Assembly: GCA_946894095.1 (NCBI GenBank)
Contig: OX335650.1
Span: 496,001-560,000, forward strand
Reading direction: 5' to 3'
Length of the DNA: 64,000 nt
Source: Incurvaria masculella
Lineage: Eukaryota; Arthropoda; Insecta; Lepidoptera; Incurvariidae
The position numbers and the translations under genes are program-made. Numbering within the stretch: the first letter of the stretch is position 1; each line of letters starts with the position of its first letter. Below the pieces are notes generated by a model. It ran no database searches. It was given only the letters and a program-made list of their open reading frames with translations, and was not told where the DNA came from. This document shows positions 11,121 to 21,804 of the stretch, piece by piece.

Positions 11121-14100
11121 CTGAGGATACACAAATAGGTTAGTGCCTCTTACCAACGAATATCCGCCGCAGCAGTGTCGAACTCGTAGGCAGGTTCATA
11201 GTCCTGCAGGTCTATTCCTGGCATTCAGTAATCAGGAATCAGGAATCCTGAGTCTAGAAAACTGCTTTTATAGAGATTTTCAAAGTGAGTTTTTCGACGG
11301 AAAACCTTGATTGATTAAACAAACTATGCTCCATAATACTTTAGTTATTTAGACTCAGGATTCCTAATTCCTGATTACTAAATGCCAGGAATTACTGCAG
11401 GTCCACGAAGCGGCTGCTAAATAAATGTTTCCATCAAATAAAAAACTCACGTGATTCCTTCAAGCCACTCAATATTGTCCATGAGGCTCCAAGCCATGTA
11501 GGACTTGACCGAGACTCCATCGTCCAACGCGTCAAGCACGCCATTCAGGCTTAGCCTGTAGTAACGGATCCGCTGGTCATCCACCAGCCCCACCGCGTCC
11601 GACCACCCATTTTCCGTTATGTAAATATCGGGACTGTTGTAAACGTCGCGCAGATATTTCAGAGTTTCAGAAAGGCTAAAGGAAACTTCCTGAAACAAAT
11701 ACATAGGATATCGGTTATTAATTCTGTGAACTGACCTCAAATTAGAGAACAAGCAATTTAGTTTTCTTGCTCATATCAAATAAATGACATAATGTGAACA
11801 ATTGACATTGAATTACAATATATATCAGTCCATCGGCTATTAAAGTGACTATTTAAGCGTTTCGTGACCGTTTTAAGCAGATTGAGAGATAATAAGTTCG
11901 AGTATTTTGATGTGCTTAATGAATTTGAGAATTCTGACAGCAATGCTTACCCTTAACCATGGAGAAATGGAAGGTGTCCATTCGTCTAAGACGACCGTCT
12001 CAGCATCCAAGTCATCGTAAAAGGACGGTGTAGGGTGGTTTCCATAAACAGAAGAGTTAGAATAAACGTAGACGCCAGTGTAATGGTTCATGCCATAGAA
12101 GTCTGAGGATCCCCTAACCAGCTGGACTTCTTCAGGCGTGAATTCTGGCAGGCGAGACCTGGGGAATCCCTGCGCTGCGCTCTTCGCTGCTATCCTTTCT
12201 TTAAATTCTCTGGGGTAATCGCCCTCTTCTGAGTATATAGGGTGGGCGTATTGTTTCCACTGGAACATATTAAAAACGAAGATATAACGACTCGAGTTTT
12301 TGGATGTGGTTATACAATATTTAATAGTTGATATAGGTTTTAGTATAGGACTCAGAATTTAATATAGTCTTGGTACTGTAAGGGACAGAATCAAATTTTT
12401 TTAGAGAATCATTCTGCAACGTACGGGTGTCAAACTTTTTTTTCTGATCCTAAGTAAAATGATAGGTGGGCAAATATTTTAAACGTTATCAATAATATAA
12501 ACTACCTGAAACTGGCGGTACAGTTCTGCGGCAGCCTGATCTTCTTCCGAATCCGTCAGGGCTCCAAACCAATTCGTGCTGATAGTAATTCCGCACTTGC
12601 CTCCTTGAATTGCCTTAAAAGTGTCGTCGTACACCCGGTAGGCCTTAGCATGAGCCACCAACAAGTGCTTTGAGCAAAGATATTCTCCGACACCCTTCCA
12701 GTTCAAAGCTGGGGCCTTTCGGACATCTCCATACCCTTCGAAGCATATCTCTCGTGGCTCATTCATCGTAATCCATAGCTTGACTCTATCGCCAAACTTG
12801 TCGAAGGCAACTCTAGCGTAATCAGCGAACCAATCTGATACCAACGGATTCGCCCAGCCTCCGAGATCTTGCAGCTTCTGGGGTAGGTCCCAATGATATA
12901 GAGTGACCATCGGCTGGATATTGTATTTGAGCATTTCGTCGATCAAGTTATTATAGTAGGCGACACCAGCATCACTGATTTGGTTTGAGAAGCCCGTGGG
13001 AAGGATGCGCGTCCAAGAGAGGGATAGCCTGTAAGCATCTAGACCCAGTTCCCTCATCATCTCCACGTCCCGTAAGTAGTTGTGGTACGAATCCGCCACC
13101 ACGTCACCGTTGGTGCCATCTTCTACCATCTCAGGGTGGTAGTGAACCAGGTGATCCCATATTGACTCGCCTTTGTCTGTGACATAGCAAATAGTTCAAA
13201 AAAACAGCCCGTGCAGACAGATGCATCCAGCTATCAGTTTATTCAGTTGACATTCCTTTTATCTTAAATTTGAGTATATTCCTCTTAGCCTGGTTTGATG
13301 TGGACCAAGTGTGATTTATTTTAATCGACACTTAAAGGGCCTTTATTACTAAAGTGCTGATTATCTTGTACTGGGATTGATTGCAAGCTGCTGAAAAAGG
13401 CCCTTCATATGTGACGATTAAGCTAATCAGCAGTAGGTGAAAAAGGCCCTTAGGTTGATTAGTATTATAGTCATGGTTATTTTATATCTTCTTTCTTCTT
13501 CAGGCGAAAAATAAGGACGGATATATTTTATTTTAAAATTATCACTATCTATAGAAATAACGCACTCCATAATTAATTAATCACAAAGAAAATTATGAAA
13601 TTGGCTATGTTTCGCTAATAACACACACATTTAAATGATATTAGCCTAACAAATCACGCCAGGCCAGGAACTTCTTGACATTTCTACTTTTAACTAGGTA
13701 CAAAACGCGGATAATATTGTCGCTGCGACCATCTTAGTCGATTAATGTTTCTCAGTCAGTAAATAAGAAAGGGCGAGATCTACAACCTCAACTCTGGAAA
13801 ACGATCAGAACCCATTCCGCGCCCAAGGCTTAAGGTGGCCCAACCCGCTCATCTCCCCATACAAAAGGGGAAAGCAGATCACGCCTATATTTCTTGTCAG
13901 AGATCCTAAATTTTGCTCAAAATAGCTCTATTTGATTGAACTAGATGTCTGATGACTATTGGCATTGTAAAATTGTGTTTGGTTTCCAAGTTATAACGTC
14001 CGAAAGTTCGGATTTTTCGCGCGTTTTATACAATAACTTTGGAGGTAGATTACGCAACGATAAAGTAAGAACATCTTAATAAGATTAGTCATCAGACATA

Positions 14101-16657
14101 GCTTATTTAATCAAGATTTATAATCTATTTGGTTTTTTTTTAGATTTTTGACTACAGCGGTCGTGGTTTACTTTTAGCTATAAGTCGTTTTGAAATTAAA
14201 ATTTTCGTAAATCTTACCAAATCATACACTATGCACATTTTCTTTTTTGTGGACATGTTGCATCTTCCTCATCACGGAGCCTGTCTTATTCTTGGAAATA
14301 GAGAAGGTCCCAGAGCGCAACAGCACGGTTTTGTACCGTGCCCGCAAATGAGTTGAGGCCGCCGGGTTGGGCCACCTTAACCTCGATTATCGAACGCCAA
14401 TGAGTTGCGCCACTATATTAATGTGACAGGTCGATATTTTAATGTGGAAAGTATATTAGCTATATCATGTTTTATTCTAGATATTAGTTTCAATTTTGTA
14501 ATTAACTAAAAATTGTTGACGTTGTCCAAGTGTAACGCAGTGTACCTAAGGACAAATAAAGAAATGCTACTGGGGCTGACTAAAATGATACTTGAGTCCT
14601 TCCCATTCCCTTCCTATACTAGTCCTTCCCTATACTATATATGTATATTGAACATGTGTAAATTGTACAATTTAAAGGAAATAGATAAATAAATAAAATA
14701 AATAAATGACGAAAATAACCTAGATAATATTTCCCCTAGATAAGAACCACTTAGCAAAACTGACCATCAGCATCCCATCCTCCCTCGATCTGGTAGGCGG
14801 CTGTGGCGGCCCCGAACAGGAAATCCTGAGGGAACTGCCGCTCACTCCTGGCAACCGCAGCTTCGCATCCTCCCAACGCCAGCAGACACCTGTCCAAACC
14901 ATTATTCTTCCACTCGAGTATTCTATAAAAAATACATGATAAAGAATGAGTTCGCATTCGGCTTTGTTTCAAAGTTACTGCAGAAAAAATATATTATGCA
15001 GCTCTTATTTTGGTAACGGCGAAACAGAACAAACACAACGAACTTCCACGATGCTTCTTCACACAATGCTTGAAGAACCTCAGGTTGTAATTTGGTGGAA
15101 ATATTTTGGCGGGGAGCATATTTCACACTAATGGGGTAATTCCTGGCAACCGGTTGCCAGGTTGCATAGTTAAATATGTACTTAAGGTTGGCCTTCCCGC
15201 TCAACTCCCCTTACAAACGTGGAAAGAAGATCATGGGCATATTTCTTATCGGAAATCCATAATTATTCTCGATGTTTTCCTTCTTCATCAACAGTTTACT
15301 GTTACTAGGCATGATTCACAGGTAATCTTATGATAACACGAAGCATGAGGGGTATGTCCCTCACATTGGAGAAGCAGAGAGGCACAGCCCAGCGAGGCGC
15401 AGCGTTCTGTAGTTAATAAGGTGGATAATGTTCTCGAAAAAAAAAACATACCGAAGAATTGATAACCTCCTCCTTTTTTTGAAGTCGGTTAAAAAGTAGC
15501 CATTTGGGGCCAGGAGAACCTTCAAGGTTTGCGAAATGCATCGCTGTATTTTATCTGCCAACGTAGATACCTTTCATCTCCTAGCAAGTTTCCAGAGTTT
15601 AGTCGTACCTGTATCGTAAAATTCGGACCTACGGGGCTGCAACATCTCCAAAGACGTGACTTTTCAAGGCTTTATTGACACCAAGGCCAAAATTGCATCG
15701 CAGAAACTGGGGATCCTATACCGCTGCAGAAAGTTATTTTCACTGGCACAACTACTTCTTCTTTACAAATCACAGATAAGACCGATCTAAAGTCTGACAA
15801 AACACTGGCGTCCTTGGACTCAATACAGCTCCGAGCGGTCTGTCCCTGAGCCACAGAAGGTTTTTAGGGTCACTCAGTCTGTTCTACAGATACTTCTATG
15901 GTTGTTGCTCTGCGGAACTTGCATCTCTTATTTCTCCCCGTCCAATCTGTATACGGAGAACGCGCCCCCAGAGAATCGGAGCACCCCCTTGTAGTTGACA
16001 TTAGTCGTTTGGGAACGAACTGTTTCTCAAACCCATTTCTCTGCCACACCGCTAGGATGTCTGCCGGCGGGTTTATTTCCTCAAACCTATAAAACCTGGG
16101 AGTCTTCAAACCAAATTTAAACAAGCTTGATAGCTCAGAGATAGTCCGCAAATCCGCTGGGATGGTGCCTCACTGACCGTGGTTTCGTTGAATTTGGCTT
16201 TTATGAGTACCTTTGGTATCTCAGCACAGCTTGGGTAGCTGTGCTGAGATACCAAGCAGGCATTTCTTAAAAAAAATGTAAATTAACAAAGTATCTGTCA
16301 ATTGTTTTGTCATAAGAATAAAATATCTATATATTTATATATATATATTTTGTAAATGCACTTTACTTCATAATCGAATCTAACTTGTAACCCACTAATG
16401 ATTTAAACCGGCAATGAAGTATCCAATAAATATATAAAAATATTTCATTTGTAACATGGTCTGTCCAACCGTACGTTCGAATTTATTTTATTTAATGAAT
16501 GGATTATAAAAAGATTGAACATTTTCTCATGTATAACATAGTCGTCCGTAGGTCATTCAACTGAAGACTTTATTTTGGCAAGAAGATAATTATTTTCATC
16601 GAACAAGGTGTACGTAAAATTAGCAACTTACCATATTATCACGGCTGGTCTCTTCAT
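10943..16657 (-). CDS. Glycoside hydrolase family 1 beta-glucosidase (myrosinase/lactase-phlorizin hydrolase-like), six exons
   Basis: The product should be a secreted retaining beta-glycosidase, probably a midgut digestive or plant-glucoside-processing enzyme. Six exons join in phase: 16657-16632, 14889-14765, 13176-12506, 12259-11951, 11689-11451 and 11120-10943. They give 1548 nt, or 515 residues plus stop, normal for insect GH1. Residues 1-19 (MKRPAVIIWCLLALGGCEA) form a signal peptide. FLFGAATAAYQIEG is the GH1 N-terminal signature. The acid/base glutamate is E190 in TMNEP and the nucleophile is E403 in YITENG. DFYGMNHYTG and DNIEWLEGITSRFGLY complete the active-site motifs. All catalytic residues are present and there is no frameshift. 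No ER-retention tail is seen (it ends DEGH). Intron 2 carries a TTAA-flanked element and another MITE. Substrate preference cannot be read from sequence alone. Confidence 0.95.
11203..11404. repeat. Foldback MITE family 2 (ATTCCTGGCATTCAGTAATC)
   Basis: Long terminal inverted repeats, ATTCCTGGCATTCAGTAATC at left and the complement at right, flank an interior with AAAACCTTGATTG. CTGCAGGTC occurs at both outer edges in direct orientation. It lies in the last intron of the beta-glucosidase. Confidence 0.8.
11451..11689 (-). CDS. Beta-glucosidase exon 5 (nucleophile TENG)
   Basis: 239 nt, phase 0 to 2, residues 378-456. YITENG carries the nucleophile E403. YMAWSLMDNIEWLEG is the conserved late barrel segment. 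The acceptor is TTTCAG and the donor AC|GTGAGT. Confidence 0.95.
11951..12259 (-). CDS. Beta-glucosidase exon 4
   Basis: 309 nt, phase 0 to 0, residues 275-377. It contains the HPIY..GDYP segment, LPEFTPEE and DFYGMNHYTG, typical of the central GH1 barrel. The donor is AGG|GTAAGC. Confidence 0.95.
12506..13176 (-). CDS. Beta-glucosidase exon 3 (acid/base NEP motif)
   Basis: 671 nt, phase 1 to phase 0, residues 52-274. It starts DKGESIWDHL and contains DSYHNY, YRLSLSWTRILP, the TLYHWDLPQ strand and TMNEP with the catalytic acid/base E190. The acceptor is ACAG and the donor CAG|GTAGTT. Confidence 0.95.
13334..13452. repeat. Small MITE, family 3 (AAGGGCCTTTATTACTAA)
   Basis: The left end AAGGGCCTTT and right end AAAAAGGCCCTT are inverted. 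A second copy is at 49.05 kb. It is in intron 2 of the beta-glucosidase. Confidence 0.6.
13830..14380. mobile_element. TTAA-flanked non-autonomous transposon, copy 2
   Basis: Closely similar to the copy at 10.06 kb, with a short extra segment near 14060-14100. Terminal repeats are GGTGGCCCAACCCG and complement. It sits in intron 2 of the beta-glucosidase without touching exons. Confidence 0.8.
14765..14889 (-). CDS. Beta-glucosidase exon 2
   Basis: 125 nt, phase 2 to phase 1. It completes the signal peptide (CLLALGGCEA) and encodes the GH1 N-terminal signature ending GGWDAD. The acceptor at 14890-14891 has a poor pyrimidine tract. An alternative AG at 14923 would put an in-frame stop (TG|A) at the junction with exon 1, so 14889 is chosen. 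Confidence 0.8.
15181..15275. mobile_element. TTAA-flanked transposon, left-end fragment
   Basis: It begins CTTAAGGTTGGCCTTCCCGC and shares the next 80 bases with the other copies, then stops. Confidence 0.6.
15595..16170 (+). pseudogene. Degenerate Jockey-type reverse transcriptase 3' end
   Basis: Broken frames on the plus strand still read LGILYRCRKLFS, LLLLYKSQIRP, LDSIQLRAVCP and then SNPFLCHTARMS, in the order expected for the C-terminal part of a Jockey/BS-like ORF2. Stops and frameshifts are present. The opposite-strand ORF here is a shadow. It lies in beta-glucosidase intron 1. Confidence 0.75.
16213..16254. repeat. Perfect inverted repeat, 19-bp class arms
   Basis: TTGGTATCTCAGCACAGCT is followed after a 4- to 5-base spacer by its exact complement. 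It sits in beta-glucosidase intron 1, next to the LINE remnant. Function unknown. Confidence 0.75.
16632..16657 (-). CDS. Beta-glucosidase exon 1 (signal peptide start)
   Basis: It encodes MKRPAVII plus the first two bases of a Trp codon, followed by a consensus GTAAGT donor. An upstream in-frame ATG at 16682-16684 would add MYQLAKPFN. The inner ATG is preferred because it gives a compact signal peptide that continues in exon 2. The split codon TG|G fits the exon 2 acceptor exactly. Confidence 0.75.
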
Positions 16658-16664
16658 ATTGAAT

Positions 16665-16816
16665 GGCTTAGCAAGTTGGTACATTGTGACTCTTATAATG
16701 TTGCTTGTATAGAACCGGTATTATCAATAAATCTTATCTGGTTCATGTTTATGTGGACTTGACAAGTGATTGATTTCTATCTTTTTATCTGAAATACCTT
16801 CTTATCTCAATATCTG
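16665..16816 (-). promoter_or_regulatory. Beta-glucosidase promoter: TATA-like box and cluster of GATA motifs
   Basis: On the minus strand a TATAAGA lies at 16691-16697, about 35-40 bases before the chosen ATG. Upstream are six GATA cores: TGATAA near 16722, AGATAAG near 16734, and others at 16778-16783, 16785-16790, 16801-16807 and 16811-16815. WGATAR clusters mark midgut genes in insects, so a gut role is a reasonable inference. Confidence 0.5.
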
Positions 16817-17029
16817 TGGCTGAGAAAAATAGTCATAACTGTAACCAAAACTAATGAAAAGTAGTACTTTCTTACGCCAATTTAATACAATTTTTGTGGA
16901 CGAATTGGCACTTTTGGCACTAGTTAGTATTACTTTCGGTTCGTGTTAATTTAGTTCTAGTTCAGTTACAACTATTTAGCTCAGCATGTGAGGATGTATG
17001 TTGCTACGTGGGAATTTTAATGCATAACA

Positions 17030-17640
17030 GCCTCGGTAGCTCAGTGTGCAACGCCTTGCGATTCCATAAGCTGGGGAAGCACCTCTGAGCGCGGTTATTT
17101 TCTGGATGGGTGATTATTTTCAATCGTTGAGGCTGGCCGTTGTTCGGATTCCACGTAAAACTGTAGGTCCCATTCCTTACGAATGTTTTGCATCAAGTTA
17201 ATTATTTTATTGTTAATGTATTAATATTATAGGACTTTTTATTTATTTAATGTTTAAAAACAATATGATGAAAGTGAGTAATTAATAATACTATGATTGT
17301 AATGTTTTGTGTAATGGTGCCATTGTCTTGCCCTAATGTTATTTTATTTTATATACATGTATGTGTGAGATTTTAGTATGCTATATTGTAATACCTATCG
17401 GTCTAAAAATACAATAAATATACTTACTAGGTGGTAAGGTTAATCCCGCCAGGGTTGGTACCATTGCATTGAATGAACGATGGTCAATGCGGCAATTAAA
17501 ATTGTCCGTGTTTTCCATCCAGTTTAATTTAGCAGAGCAATATAAGGAAGGTCCTGGCATGGCACCTAGTCCCCGGTGTGTGTTAGACTAATATCTGACG
17601 ATCATTTCGGTATTAGCCATCCATGTCCAGTTCCATAAGA
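17030..17640 (+). mobile_element. SINE with the second head type, split by an AT-rich insertion
   Basis: The head (CCTCGGTAGCTCAGTGTGC ... CACCTCTGAGCGCGG) is followed by the common body. The body is interrupted at about 17176-17428 by AT-rich sequence ending AATACAATAAATATAC, resembling a LINE 3' tail. TTAC occurs on both sides of the break. The A-rich tail is at 17638-17650. Confidence 0.7.
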
Positions 17641-17650
17641 AAAAAAAAAG

Positions 17651-18660
17651 GTAATTTTTACTCCAACAGACATCTGCGATAACGCCCAGTCTGGTTGCAT
17701 TTGATATTTATCAACGATTTAGGTGTTAGCGTGAAGCCTTCTTAAAATCCCATCGAGGCTTCGCGTTCAAGATGACGTATCTTTTAAAGCTAGCTTGGAC
17801 GCCATGTTGACTATGCTAATTTTGCACAGGTATGAGCTGATAAGCTACTCTGATCAGCCCTTTAGGCGGGAATTGGCTAATATTATTTATTGAGATTAAT
17901 TTGTAAATACAAGCTTGACTGGCATAAATATAAATTTTACTCAACTTTTTATCCTGGTTAGTTAAATCCTTGGATAACGAGTAGTCCAAAATATATATAT
18001 GTAATTAAATGACATGTAAGGTCATTTAATTACATATAATAACCATCTATAAATCGTTGTCTAATATATGTTGCAGATCTGCCTACCGCTGATTTTACAC
18101 TTTTAAAGCTGGTCACTTCAAATTAACCAAAATTAAAGTCATAAAAAAGGTAAAAAATCAAAGCACAAAAAGTTAGGTAATTAAGTTATGAGAAAAACAT
18201 AAATTGTTTAGAGTTTCAAATTGTTATCCTATTAACAGTTGTTTGAAAATTCAGAAAAAAAATCCGATATAGATACACTTATTTAGTTGTGCACAACTAA
18301 TTTATTTTGATCAATACGTCATACTTTTTGAGAAAAAGCTAGATAAAGCCAGCAGCAACGAGACCCTCGGCAGTTGAACACATTTTTTATTGCTGTAAAT
18401 ATCGTTTCACTTTCGATGTTTGCTACGTAAAACCCAAATATGTGTGCGTTGCATTTTAAAATTCGATTGTCTCAATTATTAAAGAGTTAAATTCAATTAT
18501 TAAAAATACACAAAAAATAACAACTCCATAATCTATACAAACAATTCATGCACGTCCATAAACAATATATTATAGAATCCTTACAACTTATGAAAAGACA
18601 AAATAGGATTAACTATTTTGAGTAGATTCAGTCCATTAAGTGTAAAATTTTGGGGGCTCA
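17651..18660. other. Intergenic, no gene seen
   Basis: AT-rich. A palindrome at 17998-18044 (GTAATTAAATGAC and complement) and, at 18320-18395, a relative of the flanks of the 53.3-kb MITE are the only structure noticed. Confidence 0.5.
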
Positions 18661-18765
18661 ATTGGTGACTAGAATGATCTCAAAGAGTCAATCAGGAAAT
18701 CGAACCCACGAAATCACACACAGTGCAAGCGCCGCGTCGCTAGAGCCACGTTAAATAAGCCAATA
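18660..18765 (-). mobile_element. Possible tRNA-like SINE head
   Basis: On the minus strand GTGGCTCTAGCGACGCGG and CGTGGGTTCGATTTCC resemble A and B boxes at about tRNA spacing. It may belong to a SINE family distinct from the two above. Confidence 0.35.
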
Positions 18766-18779
18766 TCGGGAACGAGGGA

Positions 18780-19210
18780 ATATCCCATTACGTCCATTCG
18801 TTACTTGACCTCACAAACGGCCCAAGTTCTTAATGACATCGTAAAAAGGGCTCAAAGGCCTCCGGAAGCGACGTGGGCAGCCCATTACCCCGGCGAGGGG
18901 TCGGGCCTCCGTGGGGGACCCCGGTGGGGCTCCACACGTCGCTCTGCTGTATGGCGATAGCCTGGGCCCAAGTAGGTCTTTTAAAAGTGCTTCTACAATC
19001 ATTTCATTTCTACAGAGAACATGTAGGGACCTAAGATCAAAATACGAAATAGATGCGCCATTTCGCGCCCCTACAATGAGGTCATCTCTGTGCCCTGTTT
19101 CCAATTTTATAAAACTACCAACCCATAGATAACAATTTTCTAAAGATAAAAAGACAACTAAGGATCTATTTCCCCATGTGCTCATTAGCGTAATTGGCAC
19201 ATAAGCATTG
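18780..19210. other. Unassigned GC-richer stretch with a 129-codon minus-strand ORF
   Basis: An open frame at 18811-19200 on the minus strand shows no recognisable domain, and both strands are partly open. It could be a fragment of a retroelement. No splice sites give it a convincing gene context. Confidence 0.3.
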
Positions 19211-19326
19211 ACTAAATCATAAATATATAAAGGTAGTTGTGTGGGATTAGCTATCCATGTCAGGATGCAACAAAAAATTTCTGATGCAAAAAATGAGCGT
19301 TTGTGTTATTACGCAAGGATAGGTAA

Positions 19327-19389
19327 AGTTAGGTTAGGTTAGGTTAGGTTAGGTTAGGTTAGGTTAGGTTAGGTTAGGTTAGGTTAGGT
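19327..19389. repeat. Interstitial (TTAGG)n array, about 12 units
   Basis: Perfect TTAGG pentamers run for about 60 bases. TTAGG is the insect telomere repeat, found here inside the chromosome 350 bases beyond the cysteine-rich terminal exon. Confidence 0.95.
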
Positions 19390-19742
19390 GTGATTTTATA
19401 ATACACACGAAACATGTGTACATAGTATTGGGTTTTCTGGGTTTAGGACCTTATGTTTTTTTTATCTTTGAATGCTACCCTCACAAACATACTGTGTTCA
19501 AATAAATTTTCTTTTCATCACAAATTTGATGGGACACTCATGTTTTTCACTTTATGATATAAATAGCTAAAAATTCTTTCGTAAGGAAGCGTACCTTAGC
19601 AAAGTCTAAATTTTAAAATATTGTCTCAAAATATATTTTCATTAATGTTTTTCATAATTAGTGATATGCAATTTTAATAAAGTTATACGTCTATTTCAGG
19701 AGGTCTTCAATAAACGGGTAGCGCTATATAATAAATATATTA

Positions 19743-19748
19743 TTTATT
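19743..19748 (-). terminator. Poly(A) signal after the cysteine-rich exon
   Basis: AATAAA on the minus strand, 27 bases beyond the stop codon of the cysteine-rich exon. Confidence 0.5.
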
Positions 19749-19774
19749 TTCAATATTTACAAAAATCGAAACAT

Positions 19775-19907
19775 TCATAAACAAGTAGGTTTGCATGTTT
19801 CGCTGCCGTCACATCCGCCCGCCGTATTGATGTATCTGAACGAGCCTGATTTCTTAATGTCACCTGGGTGCTGCCTTCGGTAGTCGATGCCGTGGTTTAG
19901 GCAGATG
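19775..19907 (-). CDS. Terminal exon of an unidentified cysteine-rich protein
   Basis: After TTTTTTTTCAG a phase 2 reading gives ICLNHGIDYRRQHPGD, IKKSGSFRYINTAGG and CDGSETCKPTCL, then TGA. Four cysteines, three clustered at the end, and GC-rich third positions suggest a real, possibly secreted, protein end. A phase 1 reading stops after three residues. AATAAA follows 27 bases after the stop. No upstream exon with a signal peptide was found, and the family is not recognised. Its phase does not match the troponin extension. Confidence 0.55.
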
Positions 19908-20221
19908 CTGAAAAAAAACGATCGTCATATTAGAAGACTCGAAGAAAACCTTACTTTAAAGTTAGTGTATATGTGTGTGTGTGCGTGAGCGCGCATGGTT
20001 TTTTGATACCTACCCGTCTTGTAATAAAAAACTAGTTGCTTCTGATCAGTTAACAAGTACGCGTTTCATTATCATTCTATTCCGTTAATTACTGTAATCT
20101 GCATACCTACTAATAGTATACTAGCAGCCCGTCCCGGCTTTGCACGGGCATAATATAATTGAAAAAATATTATTTTGACACAATGATACACAAATAAACC
20201 CCTTATTGGTCGTTTGAGGCA

Positions 20222-21412
20222 ATCGAAATGCATTCACTTCAAATTCACAATTGCCAAAATGATGCAACAAACAAGAAATGTAATTGCGAGATATTGGAAC
20301 GTGTTAAATGTATAAAATATTTAGGTATTATTATAGATAACAGATTAAACTGGGAACAACATATATCTGTTCTCTCAGGAAGAATAAGAAAACTAATTTA
20401 CTTTTTTAAATGTATACGAAATGTAGTTGACGCAATGACATTGAGAACTGCGTACTATGCCCTCTGCCAATCTCTTCTAACATATTGTATATCAGCCTGG
20501 GGAGGTGCAGCCAAAACACACCTCATAGAAATAGAGAGGGCACAGCGCGCAGTTCTAAGAGTTATTTATAGGAAACCATTTCTTTTTAATACATGTAAAC
20601 TTTACGAATGCACCGAAGTTCTTGCCGTGCGACAACTTTATATAGTTAGTTTAGTTAACATTTTCCATATAAAATTTGAACAACCCGTAACCAATGAGAT
20701 AAGTCGAGCCAGTAGATATAGAAATAACACAATGGCTCCCAAAAGTAAAAGTAAAACAAAATTTGTACAACGATTTAAAACATTTTTAGCACCATATCTA
20801 TACAACCAATTAAAATTAAAATTTGAAATTGATTATTTAAAACGTAAATCGATAAAAAGAGAGTTGCAAACAATTATGAAAACACTAAATTACGATCAAA
20901 CAGAGAAACTACTTATGATATTACAATAAAATACAAAATACAAAATCAAACATAAAAAAATACCGTTCACTCTACACATTCATGCCTCTATGGCGTTTAA
21001 CACACTCACATACAATACGCTACAGGAGACTACACACAGTACCAAATCTTTGATTGTGATCTCGTGTGCTGTATTGGTAGGATACTGCTTGACAACAACA
21101 CAGAAAGGTAATATTAATTCCACACGTAACTATACCTTCATGCCGCTTCCCCGAGGGGTCGGCGAAAATGGAAATGAAAGCTATTCACACTTAAGTATTA
21201 CTCACCTGAATGCTACCTACACACAAATCATGCATACGCATAAAAATTACATCTATTATTCTTAGTATTATTAATGTTGAAAATGTGTAGCATGTACCAA
21301 ACGTGTTATTTTAGGTTATCTCCTACAATACAAACTTAGTTTAGTTTAGGAGATAACATATATAATGTAAAACCTTGTACTTTTATGAACAAAATAAATA
21401 AATAAATAAATT
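20222..21412 (+). mobile_element. 5'-truncated non-LTR retrotransposon with open RT C-terminal frame
   Basis: An uninterrupted 233-codon frame (20228-20929) carries VKCIKYLGIIIDNRLNWEQH, YALCQSLLTYCISAWGGA and the RAQRAVLRVIY segment, the thumb and C-terminal end of Jockey/CR1-type reverse transcriptases. The catalytic YADD part is absent (5' truncation). A 3' UTR follows, ending in an (AATA)n tail at 21391-21411. The lack of stops suggests recent insertion. The stretch 20990-21265 is 3' UTR rather than a gene. Confidence 0.85.
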
Positions 21413-21706
21413 ACGTAGAGTTCCTAAAAAAAAGAGCATAAACCTACATTGAAATATTTGAAATAAAAATAACAAATTTTGTGAATTTATTTTTTTTGTA
21501 ATTTTTTTTCTTATTTGTGTTTTTTACTTTTATTTATTTTTCATGCTATTAATTATTTGAAAAATGTCATAACCACAAAACAAAGCCATTAAATAAATAA
21601 TTTATTGAGTTAAAGCCAGGGAGTAAACATTATTTGATGTTGTTTTATTTTTCACTAAATAATTAGCTTAACTGTTATTATGATACTTTTAAGATTACCG
21701 CGGTCA

Positions 21707-21804
21707 TTAGACATGTTTGAAAAATGTTATGGCTTTTGAGAATGTCTTTGGAGAGTGTATCTTCCTGCCGCGTGAAAAGCCGTAACATTTTTCAAACATG
21801 TTTA
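21707..21804. repeat. Palindromic element (hairpin arms about 27 bp)
   Basis: ACATGTTTGAAAAATGTTA at left is repeated in inverted orientation at right, with a 45-base loop. A small MITE or foldback. Confidence 0.7.

Noticed and set aside
15898..16151. Open frames on both strands as a gene in the first intron of the beta-glucosidase
   Set aside because: The plus-strand words match the C-terminal end of a Jockey-type reverse transcriptase with stops. It is a dead retroelement.
19775..19907. Cysteine-rich exon as the end of heavy troponin I
   Set aside because: H4 leaves phase 1, whereas the cysteine-rich frame needs phase 2. Phase 1 entry gives only three residues before a stop.
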